DNA of 64,000 nt. Origin: Paenibacillus phytohabitans. Its GTDB lineage: Bacteria; Bacillota; Bacilli; Paenibacillales; Paenibacillaceae. Of the stretch, positions 9,083-16,641 are shown in pieces. The stretch lies in the NCBI RefSeq assembly GCF_013141775.1, contig NZ_WHOB01000094.1, positions 62,001 to 126,000 of the forward strand, given 5' to 3'. Numbering within the stretch: the stretch's first letter is position 1; every line of letters begins with the position of its first letter. The position numbers and the translations under genes are program-made. A model generated the notes under the pieces. That model had not been told where the DNA came from and searched no databases. It worked only from the letters and a program-made list of their open reading frames with translations.

Positions 9083-10848
9083 GCTATTTCCTCCTCTGAC
9101 AACTGCGAGGATACGATCTCGCGGTACACCTCATTGTTATCCAGCAGCTCACGGTGTGTGCCCATTCCGACAATCTCGCCGTCATCCAGTACGATAATCC
9201 GGTCTGCATCCATAACCGTACTGACACGCTGTGCGACAATAAGGACTGTAGATTCTGTAGTCTCCCCCTTCAGGGCAGCACGCAGCTTGGCATCGGTCTT
9301 GAAGTCAAGCGCCGAGAAGCTGTCATCGAACAGATACACTTCCGGTTTCCGTACCAGTGCACGGGCAATGGACAAACGCTGTTTCTGGCCGCCGGAGACA
9401 TTGCCCCCGCCCTGGGAGATTTCCGAATTGAAGCCGTCCTTCATAGCCGTTACGAAATCATAGGCCTGGGCCACTTTGGCAGCATGAATGATTTCTTCAT
9501 CTGTAGCATCCTCTTTACCGTAACGGATGTTCTCGTTGATGGTACCGGTGAACAGGACGGCTTTTTGCGGGATATAACCAATCTTGCTCCGCAGATCCTC
9601 CTGCGTCATCTGGCGTACATCCACTCCATCGACGCGGATCGCACCTTCAATAGCATCATAGAATCTTGGAATCATGCTTAGCAGCGTTGATTTACCTGAC
9701 CCGGTTCCGCCGATAATAGCTGTAATCTCGCCGGGACGTGCACTGAAGGTAATTCCGGACAGCGCAGGCTGTTCAGCCCCCGGGTAAGAGAAGGATACGT
9801 TGTCGAACTCCACAAAACCGTGCATTCCGTCACGGCCGTCCGCATGGGTAGCTGTAGCCGTAGTCTTCAGGTCTGCGGTTGTCGGATCCGTAATTTCAGG
9901 CTGCATATCGAGGACTTCATTGATACGCAGTGCAGAGGCAGAGGCTCTTGGAATCAGGACAAACATCATCGAAACCATGATGAGGGAGAACATAATCTGC
10001 ATTGCATATTGAATGAAGGCCATTAGTGAACCTACCTGAAGATCGCCGTCGCCAATCCGGATTCCACCATAATAGAGGATAGCGATCATGGAGAAGTTCA
10101 TCACGATCATCATCAGCGGCATCAATCCGGCCATAACCTTATTCACCTTGATTGCAGTATCCGTCAGATCTGCATTGGCCAGGCTAAACCGCTTATTCTC
10201 ATGATCAATCCGGTTGAACGAGCGGATTACGCGGATACCGGTCAAATGCTCACGCAGCACAAGGTTTAATTTATCCAGCTTGATCTGGATGGCTTTAAAC
10301 AGCGGAAGCCCCTTCATTCCAATGAAGAAGATCGCTCCGACCAGCAGCGGAATCACCACTACAAAGATCAGCGAGAGCTTGGCATCCTCGGACACCGCCA
10401 TAATGATCCCGCCGATCATCATCATCGGAGCACCAATCATCATGCGAAGCATCATAGTTAATACGGTCTGGACTTGTGTAATATCGTTGGTAGTACGTGT
10501 AATTAATGAAGCCGTACCCAGCTTGTCGAATTCATGCAGCGTGAAGTTCTCGACATGGTTGAACATCCGTGACCGGGTGTTCTTACCGAAGCCGGCTGCA
10601 ACCTTAGCCGACAGATAGCTGGCAATAATGGAGCAGACTGCACCGCCGGCCGCTACCAGCAGCATGAAGCCGCCGATTCTCCAGATATAAGGCTGATCGC
10701 CATCTACAATCCCCTTATCAATAATGTCACTCATCAGGGTCGGGAGATACAAATCCCCCATGGACTGCAGGAATACGAGAATCAGTACTGCGGCTATCGC
10801 CAGTCGGAAGGGTCTCAAATGCTTTAGTAATTTAATCAAGTTTCTCAT
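9079..10848 (-). CDS. ABC exporter half-transporter with degenerate catalytic site (YfiB-like)
   Basis: 589 aa TMD-NBD protein. Walker A is GGTGSGKST and the signature VSGGQKQR is canonical, but Walker B reads VYLFDDSFSALD, so Asp replaces the usual catalytic Glu. This asymmetry is typical of heterodimeric type IV exporters in which one nucleotide site is hydrolytically impaired, and it supports pairing with the downstream half-transporter. It overlaps the marR gene by 17 bp. The ATG at 10848 has GGAG directly abutting it; an in-frame TTG four codons... specifically three codons later (10839) has better spacing and could be the true start. Confidence 0.87.
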   Translation of the reverse strand: MRNLIKLLKHLRPFRLAIAAVLILVFLQSMGDLYLPTLMSDIIDKGIVDGDQPYIWRIGGFMLLVAAGGAVCSIIASYLSAKVAAGFGKNTRSRMFNHVENFTLHEFDKLGTASLITRTTNDITQVQTVLTMMLRMMIGAPMMMIGGIIMAVSEDAKLSLIFVVVIPLLVGAIFFIGMKGLPLFKAIQIKLDKLNLVLREHLTGIRVIRSFNRIDHENKRFSLANADLTDTAIKVNKVMAGLMPLMMIVMNFSMIAILYYGGIRIGDGDLQVGSLMAFIQYAMQIMFSLIMVSMMFVLIPRASASALRINEVLDMQPEITDPTTADLKTTATATHADGRDGMHGFVEFDNVSFSYPGAEQPALSGITFSARPGEITAIIGGTGSGKSTLLSMIPRFYDAIEGAIRVDGVDVRQMTQEDLRSKIGYIPQKAVLFTGTINENIRYGKEDATDEEIIHAAKVAQAYDFVTAMKDGFNSEISQGGGNVSGGQKQRLSIARALVRKPEVYLFDDSFSALDFKTDAKLRAALKGETTESTVLIVAQRVSTVMDADRIIVLDDGEIVGMGTHRELLDNNEVYREIVSSQLSEEEIA

Positions 10849-11332
10849 CTCCGTTCATTTGTAACCGGTCTAGATTAGGCGGAGGATTGTCTTTCATGAA
10901 GGCATGTACTTTAAGCAGCAGCTCTGCCAGCTGGTCAGACTCTTCCTCACCCAGATACTCCACCATTTTGTTAAGCGTGGTGTCCATGTGCTTCTTGGCC
11001 TTGCGGGTAATAATTTTCCCCTGTTCCGTCAACTTGATGCGTACCACTCTCCGGTCGGAGGCGTCGGCTTGCCGTTCCACCATCTGCTTAGCCTCCAGAC
11101 TGTTGATCAGCTGTGTGACCGTGGGCGGAGTCAGCCCCAGAAAGCGGCTGATTTCAGAAACCTTGAGTCCTACATCAGATGAATGGGACGCCCGTGCAAT
11201 ACATATCAATAAAGTCATCTCACTTGGCTTATGACCCTCCACGGAATGATGCAGGTGGCCTTTGCGCAGCTTCCGGAGTGCGGAGAAAAGCTTGTGTCCG
11301 ACTGAATTTTCATCTTCTCTATTTATCCCAAT
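10832..11332 (-). CDS. MarR-family repressor of the ABC exporter operon, probable ATT start
   Basis: Winged-helix regulator: SRFLGLTPPTVTQLINSLEA is the recognition region and DRRVVRIKLTEQG is the wing. A GTG at 11242 would give 136 aa but would cut off the first dimerisation helix and has no good ribosome site. The frame stays open upstream, and GAGGTGG lies about 5-7 nt before an ATT at 11332-11330. This gives 166 aa with a plausible first helix (VGHKLFSALRKLRKGH). No ATG, GTG or TTG exists in this frame upstream. First gene of the operon, behind a perfect promoter and operator-like palindrome, so autoregulation is likely. Confidence 0.8.
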   Translation of the reverse strand: MGINREDENSVGHKLFSALRKLRKGHLHHSVEGHKPSEMTLLICIARASHSSDVGLKVSEISRFLGLTPPTVTQLINSLEAKQMVERQADASDRRVVRIKLTEQGKIITRKAKKHMDTTLNKMVEYLGEEESDQLAELLLKVHAFMKDNPPPNLDRLQMNGDEKLD

Positions 11333-11381
11333 GTTCCCACCTCTTTTTTAGTTAGGTATACAAATAATTAAACACTATATT

Positions 11382-11398
11382 AATTAGGCTACCTAATT
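11382..11398. promoter_or_regulatory. Probable MarR operator
   Basis: Perfect palindrome AATTAGG-CTA-CCTAATT overlapping the -10 box of the operon promoter. A related half-site, GTTAGGTATAC, lies at 11351-11361, between the promoter and the ribosome site. Position and symmetry suit a MarR dimer blocking RNA polymerase. Confidence 0.7.
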
Positions 11399-11424
11399 AT
11401 ATTTTCCGGGCAAACCTTTGTCAA
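11396..11424 (-). promoter_or_regulatory. Consensus sigma-A promoter of the marR-ABC-ABC operon
   Basis: TTGACA (11419-11424) and TATAAT (11396-11401), both exact consensus, separated by 17 bp on the minus strand. The predicted transcript start falls near 11389, about 57 nt before the ATT start codon. Confidence 0.88.
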
Positions 11425-11564
11425 TTCCTGAATACGCTATCAATTATTACAGATTGAAGAACGCAGTATGACGGATCATTGTACTTTTTTTCACATAATC
11501 ATGCACAAATGCTCCCTCGACACGGTTGGCCGGGGAGTGATCCTCAGATAAGGTAATGATAAAG

Positions 11565-12971
11565 CTAAATAACGCCAAAACGCGGGCTCTCATGATCAGT
11601 AATTTCTTCGCGCTGTCTTACCTCCCGTAGCAGCTCCCTGTAAGCGGTCTGCTGGGTGTCGGAGGAGGCGTCTCTGTTCAATTCGAACAGGGTCACACAA
11701 TTAATGAAGTCCTTGCCGCTATTCAGCCTGACGGTTAGCCGCAGACATTGAATAATATAGTCAATTCCTTTGGAGTACTGTTTACGGGAGATATAATACA
11801 TGGCTATCTGGTAATAGAGGCGGTACACACGGTCTACATTAATCGGGTCCTGAAATTGTTCAAAACGCAGCATCTCCCTGGAAAAGCGTGACAGCACAGC
11901 GTCTGCTGAGAATCTGAAACGGTTGGCCGACTCCAGAATAATGACCATGCCGGATAGAATTTCACCGGGATGCTCTGCCAAAAAAGCTATATATGCCGGC
12001 AGCACCGAAGTATTGCCCATTAGTATCTCAAGGGTAAAGCTATTCGCTACAGCAAACAGCCGGAAGCTATCCACGGCACTGCGCCCTTCATCATCCAGCA
12101 GCTCAAACCATCCCAGGTCCGCATAACCGGCGGTGTATTTCTTGGCCTGCTCATATTCCCCACGCTTAGTAAGCGCCGAAGCCTTCATTAGATAGCCATG
12201 CCCATAATAGACTACCAGCGGGCGTTCCGCCTGGAAAGCCTCCACCCGTTTCCCCTTGCTTCTGCGCAGCTCCTCGCGGTAGATCCCATGGGCTAATGCC
12301 CTTAGCTCATCGGCAAATTTCTCTACATCCTTCCAGCGGTGCAGGGCAAAGCATACCTTCGCCAGCTTAAGAAGCCCGTCGAGCTGCATGTCCTCGGGAA
12401 GCAGACCGCGGAACGGCTCAAAGCAGATTACAGCGCGCAGCTTCTGTTCCATATCCACATCAGGCGTAGACTGCAGGGATTTGAAAATACGGTACTGGCT
12501 GATGGCCAGCCGTTCTGAGTAGCTATCCGGCTCATTCTCTACAATAAGCCTGTAGAACACGACCGATTCCTGTGTCTTGCCGCTGCAGAACAGCCTCTCC
12601 GCAACCGTATAGATGATATCCAGCGGCCTGGGGTATTCCATAATTCTGCCTAACACTTCATCAATACACTGCCGCTTGCCAATTTCGGCACAGCGGACCA
12701 AAAAAGGCTCCACACGGCGGCGGGAAATTCTGTCCTCACTAAAGCACTCTTCCACGTATAGCGGATACAGCCAGCCCTCCGGGAATCCGAATGCCCGCGT
12801 CATCGCATCCAGTTGTCCCAGAGAAATCGGCTTGGACGGATTGCCATGAAGGATCGCACTGAGACTGCCGCGGTTGAGTCCGGATATTTTGGCAAATGAG
12901 GCAAGATTATGGCCCGAGCGGGACAAATTTTTCTCAATTTCCGTTCGTAGCGTTGTCAGTTTCGCCTCCAC
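11565..12971 (-). CDS. XRE-type helix-turn-helix regulator with long C-terminal repeat-helical region
   Basis: 468 aa. The N-terminal ~65 residues form a Cro/CI-type HTH (ASFAKISGLNRGSLSAILHG). The remaining ~400 residues are predicted helical with TPR-like spacing (for example FEPFRGLLPEDMQLDGLLKLA), as in signal-responsive regulators that bind a ligand or peptide in a TPR-like domain; that is inference. An ATG at 13019 would add 16 residues but lacks a ribosome site. GTG at 12971 has AGGAGGTG five nt upstream and is preferred. It is monocistronic, with no short peptide gene seen beside it. The 230 bp up to the marR start hold no gene. Confidence 0.75.
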   Translation of the reverse strand: MEAKLTTLRTEIEKNLSRSGHNLASFAKISGLNRGSLSAILHGNPSKPISLGQLDAMTRAFGFPEGWLYPLYVEECFSEDRISRRRVEPFLVRCAEIGKRQCIDEVLGRIMEYPRPLDIIYTVAERLFCSGKTQESVVFYRLIVENEPDSYSERLAISQYRIFKSLQSTPDVDMEQKLRAVICFEPFRGLLPEDMQLDGLLKLAKVCFALHRWKDVEKFADELRALAHGIYREELRRSKGKRVEAFQAERPLVVYYGHGYLMKASALTKRGEYEQAKKYTAGYADLGWFELLDDEGRSAVDSFRLFAVANSFTLEILMGNTSVLPAYIAFLAEHPGEILSGMVIILESANRFRFSADAVLSRFSREMLRFEQFQDPINVDRVYRLYYQIAMYYISRKQYSKGIDYIIQCLRLTVRLNSGKDFINCVTLFELNRDASSDTQQTAYRELLREVRQREEITDHESPRFGVI

Positions 12972-13112
12972 CCGGCACCTCCTCAAGGATTCACTTGTAA
13001 CCCTTCTATTTATTGCCATTATAGGTGATGACTATTGAAAGCACAACAAAACGGCCCCACATAGTGAGACCTCAACATCCAGACGCTAACTGGAGTTATT
13101 GTATAATTTAGA

Positions 13113-13397
13113 CTACTGCTGCAAGGCTGCTTTATTTCTGATCCGCTGGTTTTTGGTGTTCTTGGTGTACCCTGCTGCCCCGTTCTTGCGGCTGCGCAGA
13201 CTCTCCATCATCAGATTCTGGGCCAGTACGATATATCCGTCCAGCCGCTGACTGAGCTCCAGAACCGCATGATCACTCAGACTCCGCTCCTGGGCCACCT
13301 CCAGCAATTCACTTCTTAAGTTTTCTATAGTAAGAAACAGCTCATCTTCTCTATAATCCCTGTTCTGGTTATCGGGGGAATTCTGGTAAAGGTTCAC
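13113..13397 (-). CDS. Spo0E-like aspartyl-phosphate phosphatase family protein
   Basis: 94 aa. The central SLSDHAVLELSQRLDGYIVL contains the LSQxLD signature of the Spo0E family, in which the Ser-Gln-x-Leu-Asp helix acts on phosphorylated Spo0A. N- and C-terminal tails are longer than in the ~55-aa minimal family members; the C-terminus is Lys/Asn/Arg-rich. GTG start at 13397 follows GAAGGTGAG with five-nt spacing. Stand-alone gene. It could modulate sporulation, but the target is inferred. Confidence 0.75.
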   Translation of the reverse strand: MNLYQNSPDNQNRDYREDELFLTIENLRSELLEVAQERSLSDHAVLELSQRLDGYIVLAQNLMMESLRSRKNGAAGYTKNTKNQRIRNKAALQQ

Positions 13398-13486
13398 GGT
13401 TACTCACCTTCTCTCTATCAACTTCTCCCTTATCATAATTCATGATGCCAAAAAACATATTTTGAAAAAAAAGAAAAAAATGTCGT

Positions 13487-14374
13487 TTACAGCTCCCCGA
13501 GCACTTTCATCGCAAAGGCAATCCACTCCCGCGCTGCGAAGGACAGATAACGGTCTCGGCGCCAGATCATCCCCAGCTGCCAGGGTATCACAGGCTCGGT
13601 CAGGGGGATGACAGCGATCCGTGAACGGTCCATATCCCGGCATATGGTCTCCGGCAGCAGCGCAATACCCATTCCGGCAGCTACCATCCGGCTGATCAGA
13701 TCCCACTGCGAGCTCTCATAGACCACCTTAGGCTGGAAGCCTGCTTTGACACATTCCGAAATAATCCGGTCATGCAGGGCGAAGTCCTCCCGGAACAGCA
13801 CGAATTCCTCTTCTGCCAGCTCTTTCAGCGGCACATTCTGCGCCCCGTCCAGACGGTGTCCTGCGGGAACCAGCAATTGCAGCTTCTCCTCCACAAAGGT
13901 GAAGCAGTGAAACTTGGCTCTGTTGACAGGCAGGACAATCGCCCCGATATCAAGCAGGCCGGACTCCACATCATCCTCTACCTTTTTGGCGCCGTCTTCA
14001 TGCAGCCTTATCGTCACCTCCGGGTAACGGCGGTGAAATTCCCCGATGACAGCAGGGAAGAAACTGGCTCCTACCATAGGAGGCAGCCCAATGCGGATAT
14101 GCCCCTGCTTCAGATTGCGCAGACTGTCCAGCTCCGAGGAGAGGCTCGTGAAGGACTCTACAATATTCTGCGCCTTAACCAGCAGAAGCTCGCCGGCATC
14201 GGTCAGACGGATGCTTTTGCCCTCCCGGTAAAATAGATCCGCCCCCAGTTCAATCTCCAGATTGCGGATCATCTTGCTGATTGTGGGCTGGGTAATATAC
14301 AGCGATTCCGCCGCTCTGGAGAAGCTGTTCAGCCTGGCCGCCTGCACGAAATACTCCAGCTGTCTGATGTCCAT
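13487..14374 (-). CDS. cidR: LysR-type regulator, CidR-like, divergent from cidA/cidB
   Basis: 295 aa. N-terminal winged HTH (FVQAARLNSFSRAAESLYITQPTIS...) and a C-terminal LysR substrate-binding domain. Start placed at MDIRQLEYF because GGAGGT lies 6 nt upstream; an ATG at 14428 has no such site. It is divergent from the cidA/cidB pair, the arrangement seen for ywbI-ywbHG in B. subtilis and cidR-cid in staphylococci, where the regulator responds to acetate or overflow metabolism. A short symmetric AGAT-N5-ATCT lies at 14410-14422 in the shared region and may be its box. The poly-A/T stretch 13449-13480 downstream contains no clear hairpin. Confidence 0.82.
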   Translation of the reverse strand: MDIRQLEYFVQAARLNSFSRAAESLYITQPTISKMIRNLEIELGADLFYREGKSIRLTDAGELLLVKAQNIVESFTSLSSELDSLRNLKQGHIRIGLPPMVGASFFPAVIGEFHRRYPEVTIRLHEDGAKKVEDDVESGLLDIGAIVLPVNRAKFHCFTFVEEKLQLLVPAGHRLDGAQNVPLKELAEEEFVLFREDFALHDRIISECVKAGFQPKVVYESSQWDLISRMVAAGMGIALLPETICRDMDRSRIAVIPLTEPVIPWQLGMIWRRDRYLSFAAREWIAFAMKVLGEL

Positions 14375-14485
14375 ACCGGTAACCTCCATGTATAGATAAA
14401 AGGAATGTGAGATATTCAATCTATTCATTGTACCTATGAAAGAAAAGGATGTAAACTTTCAGTAAGACGAAAGGAAGTAATCGCT

Positions 14486-14857
14486 ATGAAAAAGATCGCC
14501 TTAGGCTTACTGCAGGTAGCCGGACTTACCGTCTTCTCCCTGCTGGTGAATACATTAACCTCACTACTGCATATTCCGCTTCCCGGAAGCATTATCGGGA
14601 TGATTCTCTTATTTCTGCTGCTGGAGTCCGGTGTGATCCGGCTGAACTGGGTAGAGGTTGGCGCCTCGTGGCTGCTTGCCGAGCTGCTGCTGTTCTTCAT
14701 CCCTTCCGCTATAGGTGTTATGAAATACTCGAAGCTGCTCGAGGCAGACGGTCTGCAGGTGCTGGCGGTTGTGCTCGTGGGTACGTTTGCTGTAATGGCC
14801 GGCTCCGGGGTACTCACGGGTGCTATTTATAGAATAAAGGAGCGTAGAAGCTCATGA
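14486..14857 (+). CDS. cidA: CidA/LrgA holin-like membrane protein
   Basis: 123 aa with four hydrophobic segments. IPLPGSIIGMILLFLLL and the AELLLFFIPSAIGVM segment are hallmark CidA/LrgA sequences. These holin-like proteins modulate murein hydrolase activity and, in B. subtilis and staphylococci, overflow metabolism and pyruvate use. Ribosome site AAAGGAAG precedes ATG. The stop overlaps the start of the next gene by 4 bp, so translation is coupled. Confidence 0.9.
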   Translation: MKKIALGLLQVAGLTVFSLLVNTLTSLLHIPLPGSIIGMILLFLLLESGVIRLNWVEVGASWLLAELLLFFIPSAIGVMKYSKLLEADGLQVLAVVLVGTFAVMAGSGVLTGAIYRIKERRSS

Positions 14858-15537
14858 TAACCGGATTATTATTTCTTGGACTCACCATCGCTGTCTACCT
14901 TCTGGCCAAACGCATCTATGCCTCCAGCGGCAAAATGTACACTTCACCGCTGATCATTACACCGCTGCTGATCATCGCCTTCCTGCTGATGACGGGCAGC
15001 TCCTATGAATCTTACAATGCGGGAGGCAAATGGCTATCGGACCTGCTTCAGCCGGCGACTATCGCCTTTGCGATCCCACTCCATAAAAACTTCAAGGTAC
15101 TCAAAAAGCACGCCGCCGAAATTGCGGCAGGCGTGCTGTCAGGAACGGTTATTGCCGTGATCTCATCCATGCTGCTGGCCAAATGGCTGCATCTTAGCGG
15201 TGATCTGGCAACCAGTCTGGTGCCTCGCTCGGTGACCACACCGATCGCCATGAGCATCTCGCAAAGCATCGGCGGCGTTCCCAGCATTACAGCGGTCTTC
15301 GTCATTCTGACCGGTGTACTGGGAACGATGATGGGACCGTCCGTGCTCCGCCTTTTCCGCATTGACAATGAAATTGCGCGCGGGGTATCGCTGGGAACCG
15401 CAGCGCATGGTACAGGCACGTCCAAAGCCTTTGAGCTGAGTTCGCTGACCGGCACCATCTCCAGTATCGCGATGATTCTGACGGCGCTGTTCTCTATCGG
15501 GCTTGCGCCGGCACTAATCGCGGTTTTCCTCCACTAG
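14854..15537 (+). CDS. cidB: CidB/LrgB antiholin-like membrane protein
   Basis: 227 aa integral membrane protein with multiple helices. SLVPRSVTTPIAMSIS and GTAAHGTGTSKAFELS are the conserved LrgB signatures. It works with the CidA-like protein encoded by the overlapping upstream gene. Whether the pair promotes or restrains lysis cannot be decided from sequence; in related systems they also move pyruvate. A strong terminator follows directly. Confidence 0.9.
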   Translation: MITGLLFLGLTIAVYLLAKRIYASSGKMYTSPLIITPLLIIAFLLMTGSSYESYNAGGKWLSDLLQPATIAFAIPLHKNFKVLKKHAAEIAAGVLSGTVIAVISSMLLAKWLHLSGDLATSLVPRSVTTPIAMSISQSIGGVPSITAVFVILTGVLGTMMGPSVLRLFRIDNEIARGVSLGTAAHGTGTSKAFELSSLTGTISSIAMILTALFSIGLAPALIAVFLH

Positions 15538-15557
15538 GCCGTCCCGGCTTGGGCCAT

Positions 15558-15601
15558 AGACCGGCAGCAAACGGCGAAAGCCATGCTGCCGGTCTTTTTT
15601 C
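15558..15601 (+). terminator. Rho-independent terminator after cidB
   Basis: 12-bp perfect stem, AGACCGGCAGCA at 15558-15569 pairing with 15584-15595, followed by a run of seven T. Confidence 0.88.
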
Positions 15602-15621
15602 TACATAGTAACCGTACAAGC

Positions 15622-16590
15622 CTACAGCTTCACCGGCACTCCGCTCTGTGCGGAGTCATAAGCTGCGCAGGTCACCTTCAAGGTCTTATATCCGTCCTCA
15701 TAATCGCTGAGAATACGGGAACGGTCTCCGGTCCGCACAGCATGCAGGAACGCTTCGCTCTCCACCGCGTAAGGATTACCTGTATTCTTGAATTCCTTGC
15801 TGTCCCCGCTGCGGACTTCCAGCAGACGTTCCGGGTTCCAGTCGAGCATTCCGTTATCATTATAGAAGCTGATACCCGCTTTACCCACTTCTCCAGGCAG
15901 CACGCAGGTGTTGGAGATGCTGGCAATGATGCCGCTCTCCAGCTTCAGGGACACTGTACCCACATCAGACACAGTCACCCCTTCATGCTTCTCGTGCATA
16001 ATCCGGTTGCCGAACATCCCATAGACTTCGGTTACCTCACCGGCCAGATAACGCAGCAGGTCAACGATATGCGTAGTCTGCTCCGTGAATTGTCCGCCGG
16101 ACTGCTCCTGGTTGCGCCACCAGGCCACGCCCGGCATCCCGCCCATCCATTCTCCGACGATCATCCCTACCTTGTCCGAACTTAGCGATTGCTTCAGCCG
16201 CTGGATGTTCTCCTGATACCGGAAATGATAGCCGACGGAGGTCAGCAGCTGATGCTCCTTAATATCCTGCAGCAGGCTGGCCGGAATGGCCGTGCTTGAG
16301 CCCAGCGGCTTCTCGACAAAGAAGGGGATATCTCTTCGGATCAGCGCCCGTTCAATCGCCCCGTGGGACTGTGGAGGTACACAGATGTAGACGGCATCCA
16401 GCTTGTGGGCATCCAGCATCTCGATAATATCCCCATAGCCCTCGGCTCCGTAAGGACGGGCCATTTCCTCACCCTTTGGCTTGCTGCTGCCGCAGACTGC
16501 CTTCAGTGATACATCCTCCATCCCTGCCAGCAAATCCGCATGCACCTTGGAGAACCACCCTGTTCCGACTATTCCGATATTTAGCGTCAT
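15622..16590 (-). CDS. Gfo/Idh/MocA-family NAD(P)-dependent oxidoreductase
   Basis: 322 aa. Rossmann motif GIVGTGWFSKVHADLL at the N-terminus and the family's EKP motif at VEKPLGSS, then the alpha/beta dimer domain with GGQFTEQTTHIVDLLRYL, in which the His would be the catalytic site. Substrates in this family are sugars, inositols or their derivatives; no neighbouring sugar genes help here. GGAGGTAAGGAC precedes the ATG. The gene follows the helicase gene by 51 bp on the same strand and may share its transcript. A second family member lies at 35.4 kb. Confidence 0.87.
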   Translation of the reverse strand: MTLNIGIVGTGWFSKVHADLLAGMEDVSLKAVCGSSKPKGEEMARPYGAEGYGDIIEMLDAHKLDAVYICVPPQSHGAIERALIRRDIPFFVEKPLGSSTAIPASLLQDIKEHQLLTSVGYHFRYQENIQRLKQSLSSDKVGMIVGEWMGGMPGVAWWRNQEQSGGQFTEQTTHIVDLLRYLAGEVTEVYGMFGNRIMHEKHEGVTVSDVGTVSLKLESGIIASISNTCVLPGEVGKAGISFYNDNGMLDWNPERLLEVRSGDSKEFKNTGNPYAVESEAFLHAVRTGDRSRILSDYEDGYKTLKVTCAAYDSAQSGVPVKL

Positions 16591-16641
16591 GTCCTTACCT
16601 CCTGTTGTCTGATGAATGCCTTTTCATTCGATTATACCCGC

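Noticed and set aside
13449..13482. A-rich stretch as a terminator for the LysR gene
   Set aside because: Homopolymeric A/T without a stem long enough to call.
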